Source: Pseudomonadota bacterium (GTDB lineage Bacteria; Pseudomonadota; Gammaproteobacteria; Burkholderiales; Thiobacillaceae). From it: a DNA stretch of 64,000 nucleotides. Below are positions 37,818-49,052 of the stretch, piece by piece. Position 1 is the stretch's first letter, and every line of letters begins with the position of its first letter. Made by a program: the position numbers and the translations under genes. Where the stretch lies: positions 1 to 64,000 of the forward strand of contig JAJZPR010000005.1 of assembly GCA_021847835.1 (NCBI GenBank). The letters are read 5' to 3'. The notes below the pieces were generated by a model. The model ran no database searches, was not told where the DNA came from, and saw only the letters and a list, made by a program, of their open reading frames with translations.

Positions 37818-38687
37818 TCAGTTCTTCTTGAGCTGTCCCGGGGCCGAGGCGCTCGCGCCGCCCGTGGCGTTGGCGGCGCCGGAGACATGCTGGCCGCCGG
37901 CCGACATTGCCCCCTTGCCCTGGGCGCTGGCCTTGATGGTTTGCCCCTTGCCGCCGCCATTTCCGCTTGCGTTCGCGCTGCCGCCCATGCCGGTCACGAT
38001 GCCGCTTCCGGCAGGCTTGCCGCTGGGAATGTAGCCATTGGCGCGAACTTGCGATGAGGCGGATGACTTGGCGGAGGAGGCTGTGCCCGAAGTGCTGGTG
38101 CGGCCGGCTTTCGACTGCGCGCTGGTGGCGGTCTGATTGGAGAGGCCCACGCCTTTGCCCATGACCTGTCCCACGGTCATGCCGTATTTCTGGGCGATCT
38201 GCCCCCAGCCCATGCCATCGGCGCGCATGGCGAGAATGCCGTCGACCTGGGTACCGTTGATCTCGCCGCCCAGCAATACCGAGGACAACTGCTCCGGCGT
38301 GGGTTCGGTGATGCCCATCTGGTTCAATTGCGCCTGCGCCAGGCGCAGGGTGATGCGCACGTTGCCGTAGCCCATGGTTCCGGTGGGCGGTTCGATGGTG
38401 GTGGTTGAAGTGCTGGTCGTGGTCTGGTTCGTTGCCGGGTCGGTGGTCGTCGTTTCGGTCGTGAGGTCGAATGCGGTGCCCTGGCGCAGGCCGGAGACGA
38501 CGGCGCCGGCCTGTTCCTCGCCGCCCAGGAATCCAGCAAACTCCGCAGCCAGCTGCGCTTCGGTGGTCGATGAAGTGCCGACGGTGCCCGTTGCGGCGCC
38601 GTCGCTCGTCTCTTGCGCCTGGGCGCCGGAAAATGCCGCCGCCAGGCAGCAGGCCATCAGGATGGAAAGGCGTTTGGGGTATTTCAT
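37818..38687 (-). CDS. Secreted low-complexity protein of unknown function
   Basis: The 289-aa protein has a clear Sec signal peptide (MKYPKRLSILMACCLAAAFSGAQA, cleavage after AQA). It then has a Thr/Ser-rich stretch (TTETTTTDPATNQTTTSTST), a folded middle (VRITLRLAQAQLNQMGITEPTPEQLSSVLLGG, ILAMRADGMGWGQIAQKYG) and a Gly/Ser/Ala-rich tail. The middle segment could form a small helical domain. AAGGAGG lies just before ATG 38687. No function is recognised; the context is envelope genes. Confidence 0.75.
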   Translation of the reverse strand: MKYPKRLSILMACCLAAAFSGAQAQETSDGAATGTVGTSSTTEAQLAAEFAGFLGGEEQAGAVVSGLRQGTAFDLTTETTTTDPATNQTTTSTSTTTIEPPTGTMGYGNVRITLRLAQAQLNQMGITEPTPEQLSSVLLGGEINGTQVDGILAMRADGMGWGQIAQKYGMTVGQVMGKGVGLSNQTATSAQSKAGRTSTSGTASSAKSSASSQVRANGYIPSGKPAGSGIVTGMGGSANASGNGGGKGQTIKASAQGKGAMSAGGQHVSGAANATGGASASAPGQLKKN

Positions 38688-38721
38688 GATCTGCCTCCTT
38701 GGGTCAAAGATGAAAAAAAGC

Positions 38722-39150
38722 TCACCCCCTGGAAAGAACCCGCTCGGTTTGAAGCAGGATTTCCGTGGCGGTGGCGCTGTCCTTCAGCACTCCGTTGCTG
38801 GCGATGACGCGCATGCGCGTGGTGCGGGGGGTGAGGGGCTCGAGCAGCACCTCGATTTCCCTGTCCTTGGCGGTCGCATTGATGACCCGCTCGCCTTCCT
38901 TGTTGGTGGTGCGCGAGACAACCTTGACGCCCATGTCGCGCATGGCCGCGACGCTGCTTTCCTCGACAGTCTTCATGGGGGCGGTAAAGGTCTTGTAAAC
39001 GATGCCGCCCAGGGTATGCGAGATGCCCACGCCGGCGCCGAGCGAGGCGGCGGTGAGCGTCACCGGGTCGCATGCCGTGGTGGTTGCGGCCAGCAGGATC
39101 AATAGCGTTGCACGCTTGGTTTTTTTGGGGCTTGTACAAAACACGTTCAT
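38722..39150 (-). CDS. Putative lipoprotein, DUF3568-like
   Basis: The 142-aa protein has a hydrophobic N terminus ending in Cys (LLILLAATTTAC), a possible though weak lipobox. The rest, SLGAGVGISHTLGGIVYKTF then TVEESSVAAMRDMGVKVV and TKEGERVINATAKDREIEVLLEPL-type text, fits the DUF3568 lipoprotein pattern. Start 39150 (MNVFCTSPKK) was chosen because the longer frame has no signal-like start. It is transcribed toward the secreted low-complexity protein gene, 34 nt away. Function is unknown. Confidence 0.65.
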   Translation of the reverse strand: MNVFCTSPKKTKRATLLILLAATTTACDPVTLTAASLGAGVGISHTLGGIVYKTFTAPMKTVEESSVAAMRDMGVKVVSRTTNKEGERVINATAKDREIEVLLEPLTPRTTRMRVIASNGVLKDSATATEILLQTERVLSRG

Positions 39151-39364
39151 TGCTCTATGTGATTGATACAACGGTAAAACATTCCGGCTGGGGCGGCGCC
39201 GAAGGATCCCGGCTGCCCGGGCAGGCTTGCCGCAGGGTGCAAAACAGGCGTACTTCCTTACGGCCGTCCGGATATCGAAGTTTAGGCCGCTTGTCCAAAG
39301 CCGGAGTTTTTGCCGACCGACGGTAGCGTTGCGGGGCTGGATGGAAGCGTTTCGCAAGGGGCGC

Positions 39365-39784
39365 CTACTTGCCGTCGTGGTGTTTGAGCAGGCGTTGCAG
39401 TGCCGCCTTCACTTCGCCATCTTCCAGTCGTTCGCTGGCTGAGGCGAATGCCTGCTTCGCCGCGGCGGGCAGGGGGGGCTTGGGGCGGGGAGGGGGCACT
39501 TTGCGCGAGTTGGCGGGCTGCACCTTCAGGCTCACGCGGCGCACCGCCAGGCCGCGTTTTTGCAGCGCGTCGGCCAGGTTTTGCGCTTCCAGGCGCAGGC
39601 GGCTGGCAATGGCGCCGTTCGCGCACAGCACGCGCAATTCCCCTTGCTCCAGCGCCACGACCTGCGCCTCGCCGCGGAACCGCGCGGGCAATGCCGCATC
39701 GAACCGCTTTTGCAGGGCGGCGAGCGCCTGCGCCTGCCGCATCGCGGGCAGGCCGGCCAGAAGCTCGCTCAGGCGCTGCGCCAA
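39365..39784 (-). CDS. DciA-like (DUF721) protein
   Basis: The 139-aa protein has a DUF721/DciA pattern. The basic alpha/beta domain includes QVVALEQGELRVLCANGAIASRLRLEAQNLADAL, a KH-like arrangement, followed by a disordered Pro/Lys-rich stretch (NSRKVPPPRPKPPLP) and a helical tail. DciA loads the replicative helicase DnaB in bacteria lacking DnaC. Its position divergent from secA is common for this family in proteobacteria. About 210 bp between it and the DUF3568-like gene hold no recognisable feature. Confidence 0.7.
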   Translation of the reverse strand: MAQRLSELLAGLPAMRQAQALAALQKRFDAALPARFRGEAQVVALEQGELRVLCANGAIASRLRLEAQNLADALQKRGLAVRRVSLKVQPANSRKVPPPRPKPPLPAAAKQAFASASERLEDGEVKAALQRLLKHHDGK

Positions 39785-39867
39785 GACGCTTCTCCGTAAG
39801 CGGGTCGTAAAGACCGCTGTGTTAAAATCGGCCGATTTACTGGCACTTTTCGGGGCATCTGCATCCC

Positions 39868-42591
<2,724 letters not shown>

Positions 42592-42594
<3 letters not shown>

Positions 42595-42685
42595 GGAGGG
42601 CCAGGGGCTGGAATCTAGGGGCTGTGCTTCGCGCTTTTGAAATGGCGCGGCCTTGGGCCGCACCAAGCCTAGCCCCTAAATCCTA
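42592..42685 (+). repeat. Heptamer-arm palindromic element between secA and the MidA-type gene
   Basis: TAGGGAG (with the secA stop), then CAGGGGC, TGGAATC, TAGGGGC (42602-42622) form the left arm. The core TGTGCTTCGCGCTTTT followed by GCGGCCTTGGGCCGC matches the core at 36535. The right arm is AAGCCTA, GCCCCTA, AATCCTA (42665-42685). Read on the minus strand the second of these supplies the TAG stop of the convergent gene, so one element ends both genes. Confidence 0.8.
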
Positions 42686-43809
42686 TGACGCTGGTCGCCG
42701 AATGAAAACGCGCTCGGGCAGGGCGCGTTTTTTTTGCCCATGCCGATGACCTTGAACAGTTCGCCCATCTCGGCGGGCGACAGGAGCTTCTGCACGCCGC
42801 TCGACAAGGGCAGGTAGCTGGCTGCGGCATCCGCCGGGGTTTCGGCGAGCAGGGCGGTGATGCCGCCGGCCAGCAGGAAATTCGCCTGCGTGGTGTAGCC
42901 GCACACGTCCAGTCCGGCTGCCAGCCCGGCGTCGGCCACGGCGGTGAAATCCACGTGCGCGGTCAGGTCGCACAGGCCCGGCAAATAAAAGGGATCGTCG
43001 AGCGCATGGTGGCGGAAGTGCGCGCGCAGCGTGCCCATGTGCCGCTGCGGATGGTAGTACTCACTTCGCCCGAAACCGTAATCGATGAAGAACAGCAGCC
43101 CGGACTCCAGGCGTTCGGCCAGGCTGTTCACCAGCGCCGGCGCGGCAAGATTGATCTCGCTCACATAACCGGCAGGAAGCTTGAGCGCGCGGGCCTGGTC
43201 GAGCAGCAGCGGGTCGGTGATGGAATGATCCTGCCAGGCGAAGCCTTCTTCATTCACGATCACCCCGCGTTCCTGCGGCCCGCTTTCGGTCCAGTGGATG
43301 AGATGCACCGGCAGCGCATCCAGCACCTCGTTGCCGAAGATCACGCCGCTGAATTTTTCCGGCAGGCTGTCCAGCCAGTGGACTTGGCCAGCGCCGCCCT
43401 GCAGGGCCTGCTGCTGGCGCGCGCGCAACTCGCCGCTCACTTCCAGGATCGAATAGGGTGCATCGATGCCCAGGGCATCGAACTCGCCGAGAACTTGTCT
43501 GGCCAACAGGCCGTTGCCCGCGCCCAGCTCCAGGACGCCGCCGCCGGTCTGGCGCAACACTTCGGCGAATTGCCGCGCCAGCACGCGGCCGAAGAGGGGG
43601 GAAATCTGCGGCGCGGTGATGAAATCGCCGCCGCTGCCGAACTTCTCCGAACTGCCGCTGTAATAGCCCAGCCCCGGCGCGTAGAGGGCCAGTTCCATAT
43701 AGCGCGCAAAAGGAATCCAGCCGCCATGGGCGGCGATTTCGGCGTGGATGCAGTGCGATAGCTTCCGGCTGATTTCAAGCTGTTCCGGAGCCGGGGCGGG
43801 CAGGGACAT
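42676..43809 (-). CDS. SAM-dependent methyltransferase, MidA/NDUFAF7 family
   Basis: The 377-aa protein belongs to the family of mitochondrial complex I assembly factor NDUFAF7, which dimethylates an arginine. It has HGGWIPFARYMELALYAPGLGYY, FGSGGDFITAPQISPLFG, the SAM loop VLELGAGNGLLA, IFGNEVLDALPVHLI, FFIDYGFGRSEYYHPQR and DLTAHVDFTAV. The bacterial role is unclear. Start 43809 (MSLPAPAPEQ) was preferred; the frame is open 54 codons further. Its C-terminal codons and stop lie in the repeat element. Confidence 0.88.
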   Translation of the reverse strand: MSLPAPAPEQLEISRKLSHCIHAEIAAHGGWIPFARYMELALYAPGLGYYSGSSEKFGSGGDFITAPQISPLFGRVLARQFAEVLRQTGGGVLELGAGNGLLARQVLGEFDALGIDAPYSILEVSGELRARQQQALQGGAGQVHWLDSLPEKFSGVIFGNEVLDALPVHLIHWTESGPQERGVIVNEEGFAWQDHSITDPLLLDQARALKLPAGYVSEINLAAPALVNSLAERLESGLLFFIDYGFGRSEYYHPQRHMGTLRAHFRHHALDDPFYLPGLCDLTAHVDFTAVADAGLAAGLDVCGYTTQANFLLAGGITALLAETPADAAASYLPLSSGVQKLLSPAEMGELFKVIGMGKKNAPCPSAFSFGDQRHRI

Positions 43810-43864
43810 GCGCGAGGCGGTTTTGTTGGATAATCGGGCACAAGGATACAACAGGACGGCAGCG

Positions 43865-44620
43865 ATGCTCGGCAAAACCACCTCCGCAAAAACCATCCTC
43901 ATCACCGGCGGCTCCAGGCGCGTGGGCGCGGAGATTGCCCGCCTCATGCACGCCACCGGCGCCAATCTCATGATCCATTACCGCAGTTCGGCGGAAGAGG
44001 CGCGCGCGCTTCAGGACGAGCTCAACGCCGTGCGCGAGAACTCAGTGGCGCTGATCCAGGCCGACCTGCTCGATACCCCCGTGCTGCCCAGCCTGGTGTC
44101 GCAGACCGTGGCCACCTTCGGCAGGCTGGACGTGCTGATCAACAATGCGTCGAGCTTCTATCCCACCCCGGTCGGCGCCATCGGCGAAAAGGACTGGGTC
44201 GATTTGATGGGGTCCAATCTCAAGGCGCCGATGTTCCTGTCGCAGGCGGCCGCCCCGGAGCTGAAAAAGCGTCACGGCTGCATCGTCAACATCACGGACA
44301 TCCATGCCGACCGGCCGATGAAGAATTATCTGGTATATTCGGTCGCCAAGGCGGGCCTGGTGGGGCTGACCAAGTCGCTCGCGCGCGAGCTCGCGCCCAA
44401 CGTGCGCGTCAATGGCGTCGCGCCGGGCCCCATCATGTGGCCGGAGGACAATCCCGATTTCGATGAAGTGACCCGCCAGCGCATCGTCTCGCATACCATG
44501 CTCAAGCGCGCCGGCACGCCTTCCGACATTGCCCGCGCGGTGCGTTTCTTCATCGAGGACGCCCCTTTCGTGTCCGGGCAGATCCTGGCGGTGGACGGCG
44601 GGCGTAGTGCGAAGCTGTAG
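43865..44620 (+). CDS. Pteridine reductase-like short-chain dehydrogenase
   Basis: The 251-aa protein is a short-chain dehydrogenase with the pteridine-reductase style cofactor loop TGGSRRVGAEIARLMHATGAN, favouring NADPH, then LDVLINNASSFYPTPVG, and the catalytic Tyr-Lys in YLVYSVAKAGLVGLTKSLAREL. The C terminus has VAPGPIMWPED and SGQILAVDGGRS. Related enzymes (FolM/PTR1) reduce dihydrobiopterin or dihydrofolate. ATG 43865 was chosen; it is divergent from the MidA-type gene with about 55 bp between starts. Confidence 0.85.
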   Translation: MLGKTTSAKTILITGGSRRVGAEIARLMHATGANLMIHYRSSAEEARALQDELNAVRENSVALIQADLLDTPVLPSLVSQTVATFGRLDVLINNASSFYPTPVGAIGEKDWVDLMGSNLKAPMFLSQAAAPELKKRHGCIVNITDIHADRPMKNYLVYSVAKAGLVGLTKSLARELAPNVRVNGVAPGPIMWPEDNPDFDEVTRQRIVSHTMLKRAGTPSDIARAVRFFIEDAPFVSGQILAVDGGRSAKL

Positions 44621-44621
44621 C

Positions 44622-44653
44622 GGCATGCTGTCGTGTGCTGACGACAGCATGCC
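44622..44653. terminator. Bidirectional hairpin between convergent genes
   Basis: A perfect 13-bp stem GGCATGCTGTCGT / ACGACAGCATGCC with a GTGCTG loop lies 1 nt after the pteridine reductase stop and 24 nt from the bactofilin stop. No T-run is present on either side. Confidence 0.5.
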
Positions 44654-44676
44654 AGGGGCAGGACCTTGAATCCGCC

Positions 44677-45297
44677 TTAACGGTTTCCTGCCTGGTTGCG
44701 GAAATACGTGGAGCCGGAAGGCACCTGCTCCGCTTCCGGGGCTTTTTCCTGCCCCTCCTTGCCAACGCTCTTCGTGGGCACTTCCACTACCGTGGCCTGC
44801 TTGCCTCCCTGTGCGAGCATCGCCACGTCGCCGGAAATGGCGCCGCCTTCCTCGATCATCATCGCCCCATAGCGGATCGTGCCGCTGACCTTGCCGGTGG
44901 CGTGGATCACCAGGCGTTTGTGGGCGGTCAGTTCGCCTTCGAAGTTGCCGCGCACTTCCGCAACGTCAATTTCGGCCTTGCCCGAAAACACGCCGCCTTC
45001 GGCAATGCGAATGTCGCGGCTTTTCATCGAGGCCTCGACGCGCCCTTCCACCACCAGAATTTCGCAATCGGTGATTTCGGAACCCTTCAGCTTGATGTTC
45101 GGTCCGACGATGAGCTTGCTGCCTTCATCGCTGGAAGCGGCTTTCCTGGCTTCGCTGGAGGCTTCGGTCTTGGTGGCTTCGACGGGCTTGGCGGTTTCGG
45201 GCGCTCTGGCAGGCGTCGCATACGCCGAATGGCCAACCCGGTTCGAATCGGTTCTGGAATTGCCGGAATTGCCGGAGTTCATGAGATTTTTGAGCAT
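44677..45297 (-). CDS. Bactofilin (polymer-forming cytoskeletal protein)
   Basis: The 206-aa protein has a disordered N terminus (about 1-55) and a right-handed beta-helix core (SKLIVGPNIKLKGSEITDCEILVVEGRVEA split, then VEVRGNFEGELTAHKRLVIHATGKVSGTIRYG), followed by a disordered C-terminal tail. Bactofilins polymerise without nucleotide and organise cell shape, stalks or cell-wall enzymes. AAAGGA precedes ATG 45297. It stands alone, so its partner is not indicated. Confidence 0.88.
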   Translation of the reverse strand: MLKNLMNSGNSGNSRTDSNRVGHSAYATPARAPETAKPVEATKTEASSEARKAASSDEGSKLIVGPNIKLKGSEITDCEILVVEGRVEASMKSRDIRIAEGGVFSGKAEIDVAEVRGNFEGELTAHKRLVIHATGKVSGTIRYGAMMIEEGGAISGDVAMLAQGGKQATVVEVPTKSVGKEGQEKAPEAEQVPSGSTYFRNQAGNR

Positions 45298-45756
45298 GGG
45301 ATTGGTCCTTTCGGTGAATGGTTGCTGTAACGCTGTGCTTATGGTTGCAACCGTAAGCTGGCCGCAACAGGGAAACCATAGGCAAAATGCGAGCCAGTTC
45401 TGAAAAGGAATTGATAAACAAGCGGATAACAGAGATTGCCCGAGGGCATCGCGAGCGACAGGGCGGAAAAATGTCGCCCCGAGACGACGGGAAATCCGCT
45501 CGAATCCGAAAACTGCTCAAAAAACAAAAAGATAGCTTGATCTGCAACTGTCGTCGGTTTGAGACATGTAGTTTTGAAATCGACACCTGTGGCGCAGGAT
45601 GCGCGGCGGCTTGCGAATCGTCCGCCATCCGCCCGCGATGCGAGAAATATCCGGGCTAAAGTGAAAATGTGCCATGCCGTCATGACGGCCATGGAATCCG
45701 CAAGACAGAGGCCGGTGGCAAGTCGGTTTGCCGCCGCCGTTTTATGCAGAGGTCGA
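45298..45756. other. Gap between bactofilin and ankyrin genes, no confident gene
   Basis: This divergent interval is AT-richer than its surroundings. It contains a 90-codon frame (45387-45659, +) with Lys/Arg-rich and Cys-rich text that I cannot assign. It also holds a perfect 14-bp palindrome GCCGTCATGACGGC (45676-45689) about 70 nt before the ankyrin ATG that could be an operator. Confidence 0.4.
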
Positions 45757-46629
45757 ATGCACCCCGTCCTGATGCCATTGCTGAAAGGCCGTGAAGCGCG
45801 CTACCCCTATATTCTGGAGAGCCGGTTCCCGCACATTTTCAACAAGGTGATGGAGCTTTGGGGAAAAGAGGAACTGGAGCAGTATTTCTCGAGCCTGTTC
45901 CTGAGCGACAGACCGGATCGGCAGGGCTTTCCGCTGGATGTGCTGCGCGAAATCACCTTTCTGCACGATCTTTACACGCAGACGATGCAGGCCAAGGCAG
46001 CCGCGGGCGACGTGTGGTCGAATGCGGTGACCAGGCGCGGCCTGGAAGAGCAGGGCATCGAATATTCGGAAGCGGGTTTTTTTCGCGCCGTCGAGACGGG
46101 AAACGAGCAAGCCATCCGGCTTTTCCTGCAGGCCGGCGTGGATATCGAGCTGCGCAACAAGGCGGGCTGGACGCCGCTGATGGTGGCGATATTCACCAGC
46201 AACGAAAGCGCGGCGAACATGCTCATCGATGCTGGCGCAAACCCCGACGTCCAGGATGCGCGCGGCTACGGCCCGCTGCACTGGGCGGCGTATCGCGGGT
46301 TCGAGAGCGCGACCCGGCGCCTGCTGGATATCGGGGTGGCGGCCGACCTAAGGAGCAGCGCCGGTTTGACGCCTCTCCTGCAGGCGGCGGCGATGGGCCA
46401 CGCCAAAATCGCTGCGCTGCTGCTCGAACGGGGCGCGAACGTCAATACGGCCGACAGCGACGGCTGGACGCCGCTGCACAAGGCGGTCGCCAACGGCTAT
46501 GCGGAGATGGTCGAACTGCTGGTCAAGGCCGGCGCCGACCCCGAGGCGCGCCATGCCAGCGGCGTCACGCCCGCCGGCATCGCGCGTCAGAAAGGGGGGG
46601 TGGAAATCATCGCCCTCGTGTGCCGCTAG
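45757..46629 (+). CDS. Ankyrin-repeat protein with unassigned N-terminal domain
   Basis: The 290-aa protein has an N-terminal part of about 110 residues (ARYPYILESRFPHIFNKVMELWG, PLDVLREITFLHDLYTQ) that I do not recognise. Five or so ankyrin repeats follow (NKAGWTPLMVAIFTSNES, DARGYGPLHWAAYRGFES, SSAGLTPLLQAAAMGHAK, DSDGWTPLHKAVANGYAE, HASGVTPAGIARQ). No signal peptide is seen, so it is probably cytoplasmic and binds protein. ATG 45757 follows AGAGG; the frame is open further upstream in the untypical gap. It converges on the epimerase gene. Confidence 0.78.
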   Translation: MHPVLMPLLKGREARYPYILESRFPHIFNKVMELWGKEELEQYFSSLFLSDRPDRQGFPLDVLREITFLHDLYTQTMQAKAAAGDVWSNAVTRRGLEEQGIEYSEAGFFRAVETGNEQAIRLFLQAGVDIELRNKAGWTPLMVAIFTSNESAANMLIDAGANPDVQDARGYGPLHWAAYRGFESATRRLLDIGVAADLRSSAGLTPLLQAAAMGHAKIAALLLERGANVNTADSDGWTPLHKAVANGYAEMVELLVKAGADPEARHASGVTPAGIARQKGGVEIIALVCR

Positions 46630-46636
46630 CCGCGAT

Positions 46637-47644
46637 TCAGGATCGGGTATAAGCCCGGTACCACTCCACCCATTTTGCGATGCCGGCCTCCAGCGGCGTC
46701 TTCGGCTCGAATCCCACATCGCGCTTCAGGGCCTCGATGTCGGCATAGGTGGCCTCGACGTCGCCGGGCTGCATGGGCAGGAAGTTTTTCTTCGCTTCCT
46801 TGCCCAGGGCCTTTTCGATGGTGCCGATGAAACTCATCAGCTCCACCGGCTGGTGGTTGCCGATGTTGTACACGCGGTAGGGTGCATGGCTTTCCGCCGG
46901 GCTGCCATGCACGTGGTCGTAGCCGGGGTTGGGCTGGGGAATGCGGTCCATGACGCGCACCGTGCCCTCGGCGATGTCGTCGACATAGGTAAAGTCGCGG
47001 CGCATCTTGCCGTGGTTGAACACGTCGATCGGGCGGTCTTCCAGGATGGCGGAAGTGAACAGCCACGGCGACATGTCGGGCCGCCCCCAGGGGCCGTACA
47101 CGGTGAAATAGCGCAGCCCCGTGGTGGGCAGGCCGTAGAGGTGCGAGTAGGTGTGCGCCATCAGTTCGTTGGACTTTTTGGTGGCGGCATAGAGCGACAC
47201 CGGATGGTCGACGTTGTCGTCCACCGAGAACGGCAGCCTGGTGTTGGCGCCGTACACGCTGGATGAGCTGGCATAGACGAAATGCTCGACGCCGTTGTGG
47301 CGGCAGCCTTCCAGCAGGTTGGCGAAGCCGACCACGTTGCTCTGGATGTAGGCGTGCGGGTTCTTCAGCGAATAGCGCACGCCGGGCTGGGCGGCGAGGT
47401 TGATGACGCGGTGGAAGCGCTCGGCCTCGAACAGGTCCTCCATGGCCATGCGGTCGGAGATGTCGCCCTTGATGAAGCGGAAGTTGGCGTGCGGCTTTAG
47501 CTGTTCCAGCCGCGCCAGCTTCAGGTTGGGGTCGTAGTAGTCGTTGAGATTGTCGATGCCGACCACTTCCTCGCCGCGCGCAAGCAGGATTTGCGCGACG
47601 TGCATGCCGATAAAGCCGGCGCATCCGGTGAGAAGAATTTTCAT
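46637..47644 (-). CDS. NAD-dependent epimerase, probably UDP-glucuronate 4-epimerase
   Basis: The 335-aa extended short-chain dehydrogenase begins MKILLTGCAGFIGMHVAQILL (NAD loop GxxGxxG) and contains GIDNLNDYYDPNLKLARL, NLAAQPGVRYSLKNPHAY, SSSVYG and the catalytic Tyr in VSLYAATKKSNELMAH, then LRYFTVYGPWGRPDM. This combination is characteristic of UDP-glucuronate 4-epimerases supplying UDP-galacturonate for surface polysaccharide. ATG 47644 was chosen for the family N terminus. A partial copy of its own start lies just upstream. Confidence 0.87.
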   Translation of the reverse strand: MKILLTGCAGFIGMHVAQILLARGEEVVGIDNLNDYYDPNLKLARLEQLKPHANFRFIKGDISDRMAMEDLFEAERFHRVINLAAQPGVRYSLKNPHAYIQSNVVGFANLLEGCRHNGVEHFVYASSSSVYGANTRLPFSVDDNVDHPVSLYAATKKSNELMAHTYSHLYGLPTTGLRYFTVYGPWGRPDMSPWLFTSAILEDRPIDVFNHGKMRRDFTYVDDIAEGTVRVMDRIPQPNPGYDHVHGSPAESHAPYRVYNIGNHQPVELMSFIGTIEKALGKEAKKNFLPMQPGDVEATYADIEALKRDVGFEPKTPLEAGIAKWVEWYRAYTRS

Positions 47645-47658
47645 GTCATGCGCCGGTT

Positions 47659-47751
47659 TCAGTGCAGGCTGATTTGCGCGTAGCGCAAGTGAAGTGAGCA
47701 ATGCGAGCGGCCGGAACTAAAACCGGCGGCGCCGGTGAGCAGGATTTTCAT
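47659..47751 (-). pseudogene. Truncated copy of a nucleotide-sugar epimerase 5' end
   Basis: On the minus strand an ATG at 47751 begins MKILLTGAAGF, almost the same as the intact gene's MKILLTGCAGF. It then runs into unrelated sequence and stops after about 30 codons. It looks like the remnant of a second epimerase gene or a partial duplication. It overlaps the leader of the intact gene and lies 50 nt from the start of waaA. Confidence 0.55.
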
Positions 47752-47804
47752 GGGGTCTCCGTTTGATGACGGAATTTTAACAGGGCGCAGGGATCGCCCG
47801 TAAA

Positions 47805-49052
47805 ATGGCGGCCATGCTTTTCCTGCAAACCCTGCTCTATCGGCTGCTGCTCGCGCTGGCGCTGCCCTTCATTCCGCTGCGTCTTTTTGTGCGCGGCCTC
47901 AGGGAGCATGGCTACTGGCACGACATTCCCGAGCGCTTCGGGGCGGGTACTGCGCAGGCCGGCTGCTCCGTGTGGGTTCATGCCGTGTCGGTGGGCGAGA
48001 TGCGCGCCAGCGCGCCGCTGGTGGAGCGCCTCCTCGCGCAGGGCGAGGACGTGCTCATCACCTGCATGACGCCGGCGGGCCGCGCCACGGCGGTGCAACT
48101 GTTTGGCGATCGGGTGCGGCTGCGCTATCTGCCCTACGACTACGCCTGGGCGGTGCGGCGCTTTCTGCGCAATGCGCGGCCTGCGCGCGGCCTCATCATG
48201 GAAACCGAGCTGTGGCCCAATCTGGTGCGCGAAGCGAACAAGGCGGGCGTGCGGCTTTATCTGGTGAACGCGCGGCTGTCCGAAAAGTCCGCCAACGGCT
48301 ACCGCAGGGTTGCCGCGCTCACGCGCAGAGTGCTGCGGGGGTTTGCGGCCGTGGCCGCCCAGACGGAAGCGGATGCCGGGCGGCTGCGCGGGCTGGGTGC
48401 GATGAACATCGCCGTCACCGGCAATCTCAAGTTCGACATCGAGCCGCCGCAGGCCCAGCTCGAACTGGGCCGGCATTTCCGGCACCTGGCCGGGAATCGC
48501 CCGCTGTGGCTGGCCGCCAGCACGCGCGACGGCGAGGAGAGGCTGATCCTGCAAGCATTCAGGAAGGCGCCGCCGGAAGTCCTGCTGATGCTGGTGCCGC
48601 GGCATCCGCAGCGCTTCGACGAAGTGGCTTCCCTGGCGCGGGAGATGGGATTGGCATTGCAGCGGCGCAGCGAAAACGCGCCGGTCGCGGAAACTACCCG
48701 CGTCTGGCTGGGCGACAGCCTGGGCGAGATGTTCGCCTACTACGCCGCGGCGGATTGCGCGCTGATCGGCGGCAGCCTGCTGCCCTACGGCGGGCAGAAT
48801 CTCATCGAGGCCTGCGCCGTGGGGTGTCCCGTGCTGGTCGGCCCGCACACGGAGAACTTCAGGCAGGTGGCGGCGGATGCGGTGGCGGCGGGCGCCGCCC
48901 TGTGCGTGGCGGATGCGGGGGAGTGGGCGGCGCGGGCCGAGGCGCTTTCGGAGGATGCCGCGGCGCGCCGGCGCATGGGCGAGGCCGGCCGGCGCTTTGC
49001 CATCATCCACAAGGGCGCGGCGGAAAAGGTTTTCAGGCTGCTTGAAGCGTAA
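47805..49052 (+). CDS. waaA: Lipid A Kdo transferase WaaA
   Basis: WaaA adds Kdo from CMP-Kdo to lipid IVA at the inner membrane. The 415-aa GT-B protein has an N-terminal membrane-associated helix (LLYRLLLALALPFIPLRLF) and VWVHAVSVGEMRASAPLVERLL. It then has METELWPNLVREANKAGVRLYLVNARLSEKS, AVTGNLKFD, LWLAASTRDGEE, and a C-terminal donor site with DSLGEMFAYYAAAD and GGQNLIEACAVGCPVLVGPHTENF. ATG 47814 is an alternative start. The gene is followed directly by the convergent tolC-like gene, with touching ends. Confidence 0.93.
   Translation: MAAMLFLQTLLYRLLLALALPFIPLRLFVRGLREHGYWHDIPERFGAGTAQAGCSVWVHAVSVGEMRASAPLVERLLAQGEDVLITCMTPAGRATAVQLFGDRVRLRYLPYDYAWAVRRFLRNARPARGLIMETELWPNLVREANKAGVRLYLVNARLSEKSANGYRRVAALTRRVLRGFAAVAAQTEADAGRLRGLGAMNIAVTGNLKFDIEPPQAQLELGRHFRHLAGNRPLWLAASTRDGEERLILQAFRKAPPEVLLMLVPRHPQRFDEVASLAREMGLALQRRSENAPVAETTRVWLGDSLGEMFAYYAAADCALIGGSLLPYGGQNLIEACAVGCPVLVGPHTENFRQVAADAVAAGAALCVADAGEWAARAEALSEDAAARRRMGEAGRRFAIIHKGAAEKVFRLLEA

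Noticed and set aside
45387-45659. A 90-codon plus-strand frame upstream of the ankyrin gene
   Set aside because: No convincing ribosome site or family, and composition is irregular; noted only as part of the gap.
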